From the IMG/VR virus record IMGVR_UViG_3300009537_000064, positions 1 to 39,129 of that record: a stretch of DNA of 39,129 bases; one strand, given 5' to 3'. Each line of letters opens with the position of its first letter. The stretch's first letter is position 1. This DNA is from a virus. A program made the position numbers and the translations under genes. Positions 6,473 through 12,797 of this stretch are shown one piece after another. The notes under the pieces were generated by a model. That model worked only from the letters and a program-made list of their open reading frames with translations, did not search any database and was not told the origin of the DNA.

Positions 6473-7774
6473 GTGAACGACATTTTTGAGCAATTGTCCA
6501 AAACGTCCAGTCGGCTTGAAAAGGAAGCCATTTTGAAGGAAAATCTGAACAATGGTCCGCTCATTCAAGCCATAACACTTGCGTTGAATCCCTTTATGCA
6601 GTTCTATATTCGGAAGATACCCAAGTATGCACCTTCATCAAATCCTGCAATCACGTTGCAAGATGCGATGAACGATATGTTGCCGCTTCTTTCGTCGCGC
6701 ACAGTTACAGGCAACGCGGCAATTGCGTGTCTTAAAGATGCCCTTGAAAATCTCTCACCTGCTGATGCAAAGGTTATAGAGAAGATTATTCAAAAGGACT
6801 TGCGGTGTGGTGTATCGACTGAGACTGTAAATAAGATTTGGCCCAACCTTCTCCCCAAATATCCCTGTATGCTTGCAACAGCATCAGATGAAAAGGTTCT
6901 TTCCAAAATGTCATACCCCGCCTCGGCGCAGTTAAAGATGGACGGGATGAGATTCAACGCCATTGTGAAGGACGGCATTCTTGAATTCCGCAGTCGTAAC
7001 GGCAAGGAACTTTCCCTTCTAGGCAATCTCTTTGAGTTTGTAACATTGGCAAACACCGCGTCAAATATTTTGGGAACAAAGAACGTAGTGTTTGACGGTG
7101 AATTGATGGTAGTTAGCACCTCAGGGAATATGTCTAGACAACAGGGCAACGGAATTTTGAGCAAGGCCAACAAAGGAACGATTAGCCCAGAAGAAGCAAC
7201 TCAGGTTCACGCAACTATCTGGGACATTATCCCCTATGACGATTTTCTTGCAGGAGAATATGATAAGCCGTACAATTACCGCTTAAATGTTCTCAAGTCT
7301 CTCAAATTCCCGCCTAGAATTCACCTCGTTGAAAACACCCAGGTCCTTTCACTTGAAGGCGCACAAATTATCTTTGAAAAATATCTAAATAGCGGATTAG
7401 AGGGAATAATTTTGAAGGACCTGAGTATGCCTTGGGAGAATGCCAGAGCCAAGCATCAGGTAAAGTTCAAAGGTGAGCTGGAGTGTGAACTGGAGTGTGT
7501 TGAATGGCAAGAGGGGACAGGCAAGCACGAAGGTCGTCTTGGGGCTCTTGTAGCCGTATCATCTGACCGAAAGATAAAAGTTAACGTCGGTTCTGGATAT
7601 TCTGACGAACAAAGAAATATATATACTAGAGAGAGTACCCTCGGAAAGATAATAACGGTCAAATATAACACTAGGATTGTAGATAAAGCTGGTAACCAGA
7701 GTCTGTTTCTCCCAGTTTTTATAGCTTTGCGTGAGGACAAAGAAGTTGCAGATTCATCCACCTCTATTAAGTGA
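6473..7774 (+). CDS. 30: ATP-dependent DNA ligase (T4 gp30-like)
   Basis: This enzyme seals nicks with ATP as cofactor during phage replication and repair. The adenylation motif is KMDG with the nucleophile Lys at about residue 155. Further nucleotidyltransferase motifs follow in order: a SRNGKEL segment (motif Ia region), FDGELMV (motif III), EGIILKD (motif IV) and a VKFK motif V, then an OB-fold C-terminus. The 433 residues are slightly shorter than T4 gp30 (487). GTG 6473 is chosen because GGAG lies just upstream and because the promoter's -10 box covers the earlier in-frame GTG at 6437. The ligase is transcribed from its own early-type promoter. Confidence 0.93.
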   Translation: MNDIFEQLSKTSSRLEKEAILKENLNNGPLIQAITLALNPFMQFYIRKIPKYAPSSNPAITLQDAMNDMLPLLSSRTVTGNAAIACLKDALENLSPADAKVIEKIIQKDLRCGVSTETVNKIWPNLLPKYPCMLATASDEKVLSKMSYPASAQLKMDGMRFNAIVKDGILEFRSRNGKELSLLGNLFEFVTLANTASNILGTKNVVFDGELMVVSTSGNMSRQQGNGILSKANKGTISPEEATQVHATIWDIIPYDDFLAGEYDKPYNYRLNVLKSLKFPPRIHLVENTQVLSLEGAQIIFEKYLNSGLEGIILKDLSMPWENARAKHQVKFKGELECELECVEWQEGTGKHEGRLGALVAVSSDRKIKVNVGSGYSDEQRNIYTRESTLGKIITVKYNTRIVDKAGNQSLFLPVFIALREDKEVADSSTSIK

Positions 7775-7778
7775 TTTT

Positions 7779-7976
7779 ATGGTTGAAGAAGAATCTGGCT
7801 GTAAGAAAGACACAGATGAAAGTGCGCTTGAATTCGCTCGCAGAGATAGCCTGGAATTTTGTGTTCGTGACATCATCGATTCGCTTAAAGAATTAGAGGA
7901 AAAAAATTCCGCTTCGCAACCGCCACCAGAATCTTGGATCCATCGGATAGGACGAAAACTTATAAATACTAACTGA
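7779..7976 (+). CDS. Small acidic hypothetical protein, 65 aa
   Basis: Sixty-five residues, acidic at the N-terminus (MVEEESG) with a helical middle (FCVRDIIDSLKELEEK) and a Pro-rich stretch before a short basic end. No family is recognised. The ATG at 7779 begins 4 bp after the ligase stop; an in-frame ATG at 7731 would overlap the ligase by 44 bp and is less likely. A late-type promoter box for the next gene lies inside its 3' end. Confidence 0.5.
   Translation: MVEEESGCKKDTDESALEFARRDSLEFCVRDIIDSLKELEEKNSASQPPPESWIHRIGRKLINTN
7961..7968 (+). promoter_or_regulatory. T4-late-type promoter box (TATAAATA)
   Basis: An exact TATAAATA inside the end of the preceding gene, 16 bp before the ATG of the FmdB-like gene at 7985. 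The predicted start site would leave a leader of about 10 nt. Confidence 0.55.
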
Positions 7977-7984
7977 GAATATAG

Positions 7985-8251
7985 ATGCCAACATACGAAT
8001 ATGTTTGTCAGGCGTGCGAGGTGTACTTTACGCAGTATCTTAGCATACCGGATATGAATCGCCCCGAAGGTGAGCCGTGCCCAGAGTGTGGGGTAGTAGA
8101 AGTAAAAAAGGTTATGTTTTCTGCACCTTCAATTGGAGATGCAGTTCGTTTAGGAATCAGACGACCTGACGGGGGATTTAGAGATGTTCTTCACAAGATC
8201 CACGAAAAGATGCCAGGATCGAAGCTCAAGGACAATAGCTCCTTCATTTAA
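7985..8251 (+). CDS. FmdB-type zinc-ribbon protein
   Basis: An 88-residue protein whose first 40 residues match the FmdB/CxxC_CxxC_SSSS putative regulatory family: MPTYEYVC at the start, C8xxC11, then a CPEC pair (C32/C35) and a VKKVMFSAPS segment. Four cysteines would hold one zinc ion. The C-terminal half (GIRRPDGGFRDVLHKIHEKMPGS) resembles extensions seen in phage versions. In bacteria, family members are thought to be regulatory; the phage role is unknown. An exact T4-late-type box lies just upstream, and a strong stem-loop follows. Confidence 0.85.
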   Translation: MPTYEYVCQACEVYFTQYLSIPDMNRPEGEPCPECGVVEVKKVMFSAPSIGDAVRLGIRRPDGGFRDVLHKIHEKMPGSKLKDNSSFI

Positions 8252-8279
8252 AATATTTAACGTTGTCGTTACACCATGG

Positions 8280-8306
8280 GCCGGCAAGGATACTTGCCGG
8301 CTCCTT
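8280..8306 (+). terminator. Stem-loop terminator candidate before phoH
   Basis: A 9-bp GC-rich stem (8280-8288 with 8293-8301) and a 4-base GATA loop, followed by TCCTTT. The T-tract is imperfect. It separates the FmdB-like gene from the PhoH-like gene and argues against translation of PhoH from the ATG at 8276, which lies just upstream of the stem. Confidence 0.6.
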
Positions 8307-8329
8307 TACACCACTCCACCGGTTATTCA

Positions 8330-9112
8330 ATGTCAAAGAAATCTCGGCTAAAACTAATTCCATCACAAGAATTCACACCCGCAATCTCCTCACCCCTAAT
8401 TCTAGACGAGAAACTAGCAAAAACAAAGATAAAGGCCACAGATTTGAAGTGTATTCTGCCCCTAACCGACAATCAAAATCACTTTTTCAATCAATATCAA
8501 AAAGATAAGAGAGCCTTTCTACTTCACGGAGTAGCGGGTACAGGTAAGACATATATTGCATTGTATAACGCATTTAAGGAGATTTTCGAGAAAAATTCAC
8601 CCTGCCAGAAGGTTATTATCGTTCGGTCTGCGGTCCCCTCGCGAGACATCGGCCATCTACCAGGAGATGAAAAGGAAAAGACTGAGGTGTATACCCAGCC
8701 GTACGTTGATATTTGTTCAGAATTGTTTCCCAGATTTGGCCCATCAGCATTCAATCGTCTGAGGGAACAAAAGGCCCTTTCATTTATGGTTACGTCCTTC
8801 GTTCGAGGTCTGACCGTTTCAGATTCTATCATCATTGTTGATGAAGCTCAAAATATGACCGATATGGAATTGAATTCCATAATGACACGCATTGGACAAA
8901 ATACCAAGATAATATTCTGCGGAGATTTCAGACAGACAGATTTGTATAAGAAAAACGATATGTCCGGGTTAAAGAAATTCATTAGTATAACCGACCATAT
9001 GCCGTCGTTTGTTTCCGTTGAGTTTGGAGTTGAAGATATTTGTCGTAGTAATTTGGTAAAGGAATATATCATTGCAAGAATGACAATAGAAGATATGATG
9101 CTTGTATCTTGA
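8330..9112 (+). CDS. phoH: PhoH-like P-loop ATPase
   Basis: A 260-residue P-loop NTPase of the PhoH family, very common in marine and freshwater phages. Walker A is GVAGTGKT at about 67-74, followed by the family motif RSAVPSRDIGHLPGD, and Walker B is SIIIVDEAQN. The later FCGDFRQTD segment is the sensor region. The family is ATP-binding and helicase-related; its exact role in phages is unsettled. ATG 8330 is preferred over 8276 because the latter sits at the edge of a terminator-like stem. The TGA stop overlaps the -35 box of the next promoter, so transcription units abut directly. Confidence 0.9.
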   Translation: MSKKSRLKLIPSQEFTPAISSPLILDEKLAKTKIKATDLKCILPLTDNQNHFFNQYQKDKRAFLLHGVAGTGKTYIALYNAFKEIFEKNSPCQKVIIVRSAVPSRDIGHLPGDEKEKTEVYTQPYVDICSELFPRFGPSAFNRLREQKALSFMVTSFVRGLTVSDSIIIVDEAQNMTDMELNSIMTRIGQNTKIIFCGDFRQTDLYKKNDMSGLKKFISITDHMPSFVSVEFGVEDICRSNLVKEYIIARMTIEDMMLVS

Positions 9113-9137
9113 CAGATTAAACATTATTGATTATATT
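9109..9137 (+). promoter_or_regulatory. Sigma70-type early promoter, leaderless gene
   Basis: TTGACA at 9109-9114, a 17-bp spacer and TATATT at 9132-9137. The TGA of phoH (9110-9112) lies in the -35 box. The ATG at 9143 is only 6 nt past the -10, at the expected start of transcription. Confidence 0.85.
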
Positions 9138-9142
9138 ACAAT

Positions 9143-9817
9143 ATGACAAATACATTCAATCACGCATTAATAAAAATTCCAGAAATTTCAGCACACACCC
9201 AAGACAACGGGAAACGTTTCTATCGCACGCCTGAGGGGAAAATGTACCCCTCAGTAACAACTGTGTTATCCCTTCATAACAAAGAGGGGCTAGCACAGTG
9301 GCGTGCGCGAGTTGGTAATGACGAGGCCAACAAAATTTCTAGGCAGGCTGCAACCAGAGGAACCCGCATCCACAATATTGTTGAGAGGTATCTAAACAAC
9401 AATGGTGTAAAGGAAGGCCTCACTCCATTGGATCTGGCCAGTTTCATTTCTCTGCAAACGCACTTATCAAGAATTGACAATATTCGAGGATTGGAAGTCG
9501 GATTGTATTCAGACTTCTTGCGTTTGGCGGGCCGTGTTGATTGCGTTGCCGACTTCGATGGCAAGCTGAGTATTATCGACTTCAAAACTGCCAAACGCAG
9601 AAAGGACAAGGAGTATATCGAACATTACTTTATGCAAACAAGCGCATATGCCATTATGTTCGAAGAAAGAACAGGCATACCGATTGGCCGAACAGTAATT
9701 CTCATTTCGGTTGATGATGATGACTCGCAGGTCTTTATTGAAAAGCGGGACAACTATGATAAGAAGCTAATTGAGTACCGGGACCTGTGGGAGAGTATAA
9801 ATAAGAATGCAGGATGA
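9143..9817 (+). CDS. PD-(D/E)XK nuclease, RecB/Cas4-like exonuclease
   Basis: A 224-residue nuclease with the RecB-like PD-(D/E)XK arrangement: RGTRIHNIVE (H77, the QxxxY-upstream helix region), GLEVGL (E118), GRVDCVA (D133), IDFKTAK (D146, K148) and a helix with QTSAYA, the Q-x-x-x-Y motif. These are the metal-binding and catalytic residues of the family. T4-like phages of aquatic hosts often encode such an exonuclease; a role in recombination or host DNA degradation is inferred. Translation appears leaderless: the ATG falls at the predicted transcription start with no ribosome site. Its 3' end carries an exact late-type promoter box (9796-9803) that points into the tmRNA. Confidence 0.85.
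   Translation: MTNTFNHALIKIPEISAHTQDNGKRFYRTPEGKMYPSVTTVLSLHNKEGLAQWRARVGNDEANKISRQAATRGTRIHNIVERYLNNNGVKEGLTPLDLASFISLQTHLSRIDNIRGLEVGLYSDFLRLAGRVDCVADFDGKLSIIDFKTAKRRKDKEYIEHYFMQTSAYAIMFEERTGIPIGRTVILISVDDDDSQVFIEKRDNYDKKLIEYRDLWESINKNAG
9796..9803 (+). promoter_or_regulatory. T4-late-type promoter box upstream of the tmRNA
   Basis: An exact TATAAATA inside the 3' end of the nuclease gene. T4 late transcripts start a few bases after this box, so a pre-tmRNA would start near 9810, about 30 nt before the first P2 strand. It is the only good promoter match I see between the nuclease start and the tmRNA. Confidence 0.55.
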
Positions 9818-9819
9818 TA

Positions 9820-10063
9820 GTACAATGCCTCAACTGAAGATTAGCTTGGACGGGGGTTCGACTCCCCCCATCTCCACTTAGAAGTAAAAAAAAATATTTT
9901 GGGGGTGCTTGGTTTCGACAGGTTAGTGTATAGGGAGAGGATCTATCCGATAGGCGACTGCCGTAAGCAGAGCAAAAACATCAAATGCCAACTTTAATCA
10001 GGCATACGCTCTAGCCGCGTAAAGCGCAGAGCCGGGTTTATGAACCTGGGAACAGAATCATAC
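9820..10063 (+). ncRNA. ssrA: Circularly permuted (two-piece) tmRNA
   Basis: A transfer-messenger RNA, which rescues stalled ribosomes and tags the nascent peptide. The acceptor half comes first: T-arm GGGGG/CCCCC (9852-9856/9864-9868) with loop TTCGACT, then CATCTCC (9869-9875) and discriminator A9876. The coding half starts with GGGGGTG at 9901-9907, which pairs with CATCTCC over 7 bp and includes the alanine-specific G3-U70 wobble. GGTTTCGACAGG at 9911-9922 is the tmRNA D-region signature. P2 pairs 9919-9927 with 9840-9848 (9 bp with wobbles). The tag ORF is at 9972-10022, with its stop in the loop of P5 (10008-10012/10028-10032). CCA is not encoded. The 24-nt A-rich segment 9877-9900 would be removed. 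The 5' end is approximate. Confidence 0.88.
9972..10022 (+). other. tmRNA proteolysis-tag reading frame
   Basis: Read from GCA 9972 the tag is AKTSNANFNQAYALAA followed by TAA at 10020-10022. The last four residues are the classic ALAA degron seen by ClpXP-type proteases. A second possible resume codon is GCC at 9987, giving ANFNQAYALAA; both are in the same frame. The stem CTGC/GCAG (9958-9961/9967-9970) just before the frame occupies the place of pseudoknot PK1. Confidence 0.75.
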
Positions 10064-10089
10064 CTAAAGCCCCCGCAAGGGGGTTTTAG
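10064..10089 (+). terminator. Intrinsic terminator of the tmRNA
   Basis: An 11-bp stem (10064-10074 with 10079-10089), GCAA tetraloop and TTTT in its right arm. It lies directly after the last tmRNA helix (hairpin 10032-10049) and before the next promoter. Confidence 0.85.
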
Positions 10090-10093
10090 TGTA

Positions 10094-10101
10094 GATAAAT
10101 A
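10094..10101 (+). promoter_or_regulatory. T4-late-type promoter box (GATAAATA)
   Basis: A one-mismatch match to TATAAATA just after the tmRNA terminator and 86 bp before the SleB-like gene. A consensus early promoter lies between it and the gene. Confidence 0.35.
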
Positions 10102-10112
10102 TATCATAACTG

Positions 10113-10141
10113 TTGACAACACAACGAAAACAGTGTATATT
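10113..10141 (+). promoter_or_regulatory. Sigma70-type early promoter
   Basis: TTGACA at 10113-10118, a 17-bp spacer and TATATT at 10136-10141. It would transcribe the SleB-like hydrolase, gp33 and gp59, which overlap one another. Confidence 0.85.
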
Positions 10142-10179
10142 TAAAGAGTACAGATAACATCTTCAAAAAGAGAGGAAAT

Positions 10180-10701
10180 ATGAAGATAGCTAGTGTTTTC
10201 CTCGTAATGGTTGTATTGTTACACTTTTCAATGACAGACAATAAACCCCTTACTCTGCAATACGGAAAACAGGATAGCGTTCTTTCCATCAGAGACACAA
10301 TTGATACAACGGCAGTAAACAAAGAATTGAATTGTATGGCACAGAACATCTATTACGAATCGGGATCAGAACCATATGAAGGTAAGTTGGCTGTTGCAAC
10401 AGTAACAATGAACAGAGTTAAAAGCAGGTCGTTCCCGCAAACGGTTTGTGAGGTAGTGTTTCAAAGAAATCCCAGGGGGTGTCAGTTCTCTTGGGTCTGC
10501 GAGAAGAATCGCCGGGCACCAAACCAAAAGTTGTTTGCCGAAGCAAATAGAATCGCACTGGAAGTTTTACAATCTAACAAAAGATTGCACTCTATTGGCA
10601 ATGCAATGTTTTTTCACAATATGACAGTCAAGCCGACTTGGAGCTTAACTATGACGCCAATCAAAAAAATCGGAGGCCACATTTTCTATGTCCTCAGCTA
10701 A
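10180..10701 (+). CDS. SleB-type cell wall hydrolase with an N-terminal signal
   Basis: A 173-residue protein with a hydrophobic N-terminal segment (about residues 4-17, SVFLVMVVLLHFS) that acts as a signal or signal-anchor, then a cell wall hydrolase domain of the SleB/Hydrolase_2 family from about residue 50. Family motifs visible are the NIYYES motif with Glu60 as the probable catalytic acid, EGKLAVATVTMNRV, and the GCQFSWVC region followed by a NAMFFHN segment near the end. Such enzymes cleave peptidoglycan glycan strands. The signal-anchor suggests a phage endolysin exported by the host Sec system, but this is inference. GAGGA lies before the ATG. The 3' end overlaps gp33 by 14 bp. Confidence 0.85.
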   Translation: MKIASVFLVMVVLLHFSMTDNKPLTLQYGKQDSVLSIRDTIDTTAVNKELNCMAQNIYYESGSEPYEGKLAVATVTMNRVKSRSFPQTVCEVVFQRNPRGCQFSWVCEKNRRAPNQKLFAEANRIALEVLQSNKRLHSIGNAMFFHNMTVKPTWSLTMTPIKKIGGHIFYVLS

Positions 10702-10981
10702 CGTACAGCCCGACAGTCTAGACGACCCCAGAATATTCACAGTCGAATATTTGATAACTCGCAAATTTCAAACACCGGAAGAGTTTTCTATATTCATAGA
10801 GTCTGATGCAAGACGGCGCAACTTGGGTTATTTAGAAGCATTACTAGATTATTGTGATAACCAAAACATTGAGCCAATTGCAATTTCCAATTTGATTTCA
10901 CCTTCGCTCAAAGACAAGATTCAAGCTGAAGCGGAAGACTTAAACCTTCTCAAACGAAAAAAGGGTAAACTACCAATATGA
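10688..10981 (+). CDS. 33: gp33-like late transcription coactivator
   Basis: A 97-residue protein matching T4 gp33 in size (112), acidic and helical character and position next to gp59 and gp32. In T4, gp33 bridges the sliding clamp (gp45) and RNA polymerase bound by gp55 to activate late promoters. Visible features are a helix-rich body (FSIFIESDARRRNLGYLEALLDYC) and a basic end (LLKRKKGKLPI). The ATGA overlap with the next gene at 10978 implies coupling. The assignment rests mainly on sequence feel and synteny, so confidence is moderate to high. Its presence supports the TATAAATA boxes in this window being functional. Confidence 0.8.
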   Translation: MSSANVQPDSLDDPRIFTVEYLITRKFQTPEEFSIFIESDARRRNLGYLEALLDYCDNQNIEPIAISNLISPSLKDKIQAEAEDLNLLKRKKGKLPI

Positions 10982-11595
10982 GATACTTAGAGCCGTTTAC
11001 CGCGTACAAGATGTATTTGACGCTTCGGCTTCATTTTACATCAAGAAATTATGACATTTCAAAAAATGGAAAGGCTGTCAATCTGTCGAGAGAATCCTTT
11101 CTTAAGAAGCATAACGAAATCCCTCTGATAAATAGTTTATCAGAAAAATACTGTGAGTCTGACCTAGCAGAATACTTCATTGCAAATTTTACAGCAGGTG
11201 ATGCTTGGGGCGGTCTCTACACAGGAAAGGGTGAGGGCGCATCTGAGTTTATGAATTGGAAGAAGCGGCAAGAGTCAATGACATATACATATAAGCAAGA
11301 TTTGCGTCTGCTTTTAGACGGTGAACCGAGTATAGAATCTCTTTGGGATGTTCCGAAGAATGAGCATCCCAAGATTCTACGCTTTTATTTGGGGAACAAA
11401 GTGCAACTAGAGTCGGTTATCGTTTTGGACAAGTTGTATGCGTTTGTCCCCATTCTAGATGCAAGACTTGGGAATGACCTCGTTTGGAGTGATACAACAT
11501 TGTTATTTAAGAGATATTCACCATTTATATCAGTATCCAAGAAAAAATTTCAGGAAATAACAGACCAAATAATTAGAGAGGCAACAAGGGGATGA
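10978..11595 (+). CDS. 59: gp59-like helicase loader
   Basis: A 205-residue homologue of T4 gp59 (217 aa), which loads the gp41 replicative helicase onto gp32-covered forked DNA. The N-terminal PFTAYKMYLTLRLHFTS segment and the following YDISKNGKAVN and GDAWGGLYTGKG motifs are characteristic of the family. It overlaps gp33 by four bases at the start and the small ORF at 11592 by four bases at the end, forming one operon. The order gp33-gp59-gp32 follows T4. Confidence 0.87.
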   Translation: MRYLEPFTAYKMYLTLRLHFTSRNYDISKNGKAVNLSRESFLKKHNEIPLINSLSEKYCESDLAEYFIANFTAGDAWGGLYTGKGEGASEFMNWKKRQESMTYTYKQDLRLLLDGEPSIESLWDVPKNEHPKILRFYLGNKVQLESVIVLDKLYAFVPILDARLGNDLVWSDTTLLFKRYSPFISVSKKKFQEITDQIIREATRG

Positions 11596-11753
11596 GAAGA
11601 AAGAAGTCGGACTGGGATGATGAAGAAGTGACAGTTCATAATCGAAAAAGGGACAAATGCAGGCTTGACAAACACCCCAAATCGTTGTATCTTTTAATAG
11701 ATGAGAACGAGCTAGATGATGATGAGTATGATGAACTGATAGATTATCGGTAA
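11592..11753 (+). CDS. Very small acidic protein between gp59 and gp32
   Basis: A 53-residue frame beginning at an ATGA overlap with gp59. It has a basic N-terminal third (MRRKKSDW, HNRKRDKCR), a hydrophobic patch (SLYLLI) and a strongly acidic C-terminus (DENELDDDEYDELIDY). The acidic end resembles the C-terminal tails through which T4 gp32 contacts partners, but homology is not shown. The gp32 promoter lies inside it. Confidence 0.5.
   Translation: MRRKKSDWDDEEVTVHNRKRDKCRLDKHPKSLYLLIDENELDDDEYDELIDYR
11665..11693 (+). promoter_or_regulatory. Sigma70-type promoter for gp32
   Basis: TTGACA at 11665-11670, a 17-bp spacer and TATCTT at 11688-11693, preceded by AGGC, inside the small upstream gene. 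It allows gp32 to be expressed separately from gp33/gp59, with a leader of about 130 nt. Confidence 0.8.
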
Positions 11754-11827
11754 TCAACTCTGCAGGTGTAGGACAACATTACGCAGTTATACTTCGCCAT
11801 ACAACGCTATACAAAGGAGAAAAACGT

Positions 11828-12745
11828 ATGTCATTTAACAGTCTTTCCGATCTTCGGAAATCGCGCGGCAACTTCGACACACTAATGAAGGAAGTTGAAA
11901 AGTTTGCCAGCAACACGGGTGGAGGAGAGCGTAAGGAAGATACGCGATTCTGGCAGCCGACAGCAGACAAGGCAGGCAATGGCCTTTCAGTTATTCGTTT
12001 CCTTCCTCCCCCGAAGGGAGAAGAGCTACCTTGGGTGCGTCTTTGGAATCACGGATTCCAAGGCCCAGGTGGAAAGTGGTACATTGAGAATTCTCTAACT
12101 TCTTTGGGCCAATCAGATCCTGTCTCAGAGTTTAATACTGAGTTGTGGAATTCTGGTTCAGAAGCCAACAAGGAAATCGCGCGTAAGCAAAAGCGCCGGC
12201 TTCAGTACATTGCAAATATTCTTGTTGTTAAGGATCCATCTCATCCTGAGAATGATGGTAAGGTGTTTCTTTACAAGTTCGGAAAGAAGATTTTCGACAA
12301 GATTAAGGATGTGATGCAGCCACAGTTTGAAGATGAAGAGCCAGTAAATCCCTTCGATTTCTGGAAGGGAGCAAACTTCAAGCTGAAGATTCGCAATGTT
12401 GAAGGTTATCGTAACTACGATAAGAGTGAATTCGATTCACCGACGGCAATTGCATCAAATGATTCTGAGATTGAGAGCATCTGGAATGCACAATTCTCTC
12501 TTTCGGAATTTCTCGATCCCAGCAACTTCAAGACTTATGAGGAACTGAAGAAGAAGCTCGACTTCGTTCTTAAGGGGAATTCGGCAAACTCAACTGCCGA
12601 GAGCATTGCAGCATCAATGCGGGCAGAGAGCGCCCCAGAGCCAAAGACAGCTTCAGCCAAGACAATTAAGGCTGAAGCGGCAGTAGAAGAAGATGCAGAG
12701 GATACAATCAGTTACTTCTCTCGTCTAGCATCAGACGACGAATAA
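11828..12745 (+). CDS. 32: gp32-like single-stranded DNA-binding protein
   Basis: A 305-residue homologue of T4 gp32 (301 aa), which coats single-stranded DNA in replication and recombination. The N-terminal basic segment (LRKSRGNFDTLMKEVEK) fits the cooperative self-association domain. The core carries LWNHGF..GGKWYIENS, DPVSEFN.ELWNSG and VFLYKFGKKIFDKI, and NPFDFWKGANFKLKIR is the conserved OB-fold end. The C-terminus is acidic (VEEDAEDTISYF...DDE). The protein contains no cysteine, so the T4 zinc site (His and three Cys) is absent, as in many aquatic T4-like phages. AAAGGAG lies before the ATG, and an intrinsic terminator follows. Confidence 0.95.
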   Translation: MSFNSLSDLRKSRGNFDTLMKEVEKFASNTGGGERKEDTRFWQPTADKAGNGLSVIRFLPPPKGEELPWVRLWNHGFQGPGGKWYIENSLTSLGQSDPVSEFNTELWNSGSEANKEIARKQKRRLQYIANILVVKDPSHPENDGKVFLYKFGKKIFDKIKDVMQPQFEDEEPVNPFDFWKGANFKLKIRNVEGYRNYDKSEFDSPTAIASNDSEIESIWNAQFSLSEFLDPSNFKTYEELKKKLDFVLKGNSANSTAESIAASMRAESAPEPKTASAKTIKAEAAVEEDAEDTISYFSRLASDDE

Positions 12746-12768
12746 ACAACAAAAATTGATTGTAATAA

Positions 12769-12794
12769 AAAAGACGCGAGAAATCGCGTCTTTT
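12769..12794. terminator. Bidirectional intrinsic terminator
   Basis: An 11-bp stem AAAAGACGCGA/TCGCGTCTTTT (12769-12779/12784-12794) with a GAAA loop, between the convergent gp32 and the minus-strand tape-measure candidate. It has U-runs in both directions and serves both transcripts. Confidence 0.9.
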
Positions 12795-12797
12795 CCT

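Noticed and set aside
8276-8329. Upstream ATG start for the PhoH-like gene
   Set aside because: The segment is a 9-bp stem-loop terminator candidate; translation from ATG 8330 gives the normal family start.
9790-9876. An ordinary tRNA ending in the T-arm at 9852-9868
   Set aside because: No matching 5' acceptor strand, D-arm or anticodon arm can be built from the upstream bases, whereas GGGGGTG at 9901 pairs with the 3' strand over 7 bp; this is the tmRNA acceptor half.
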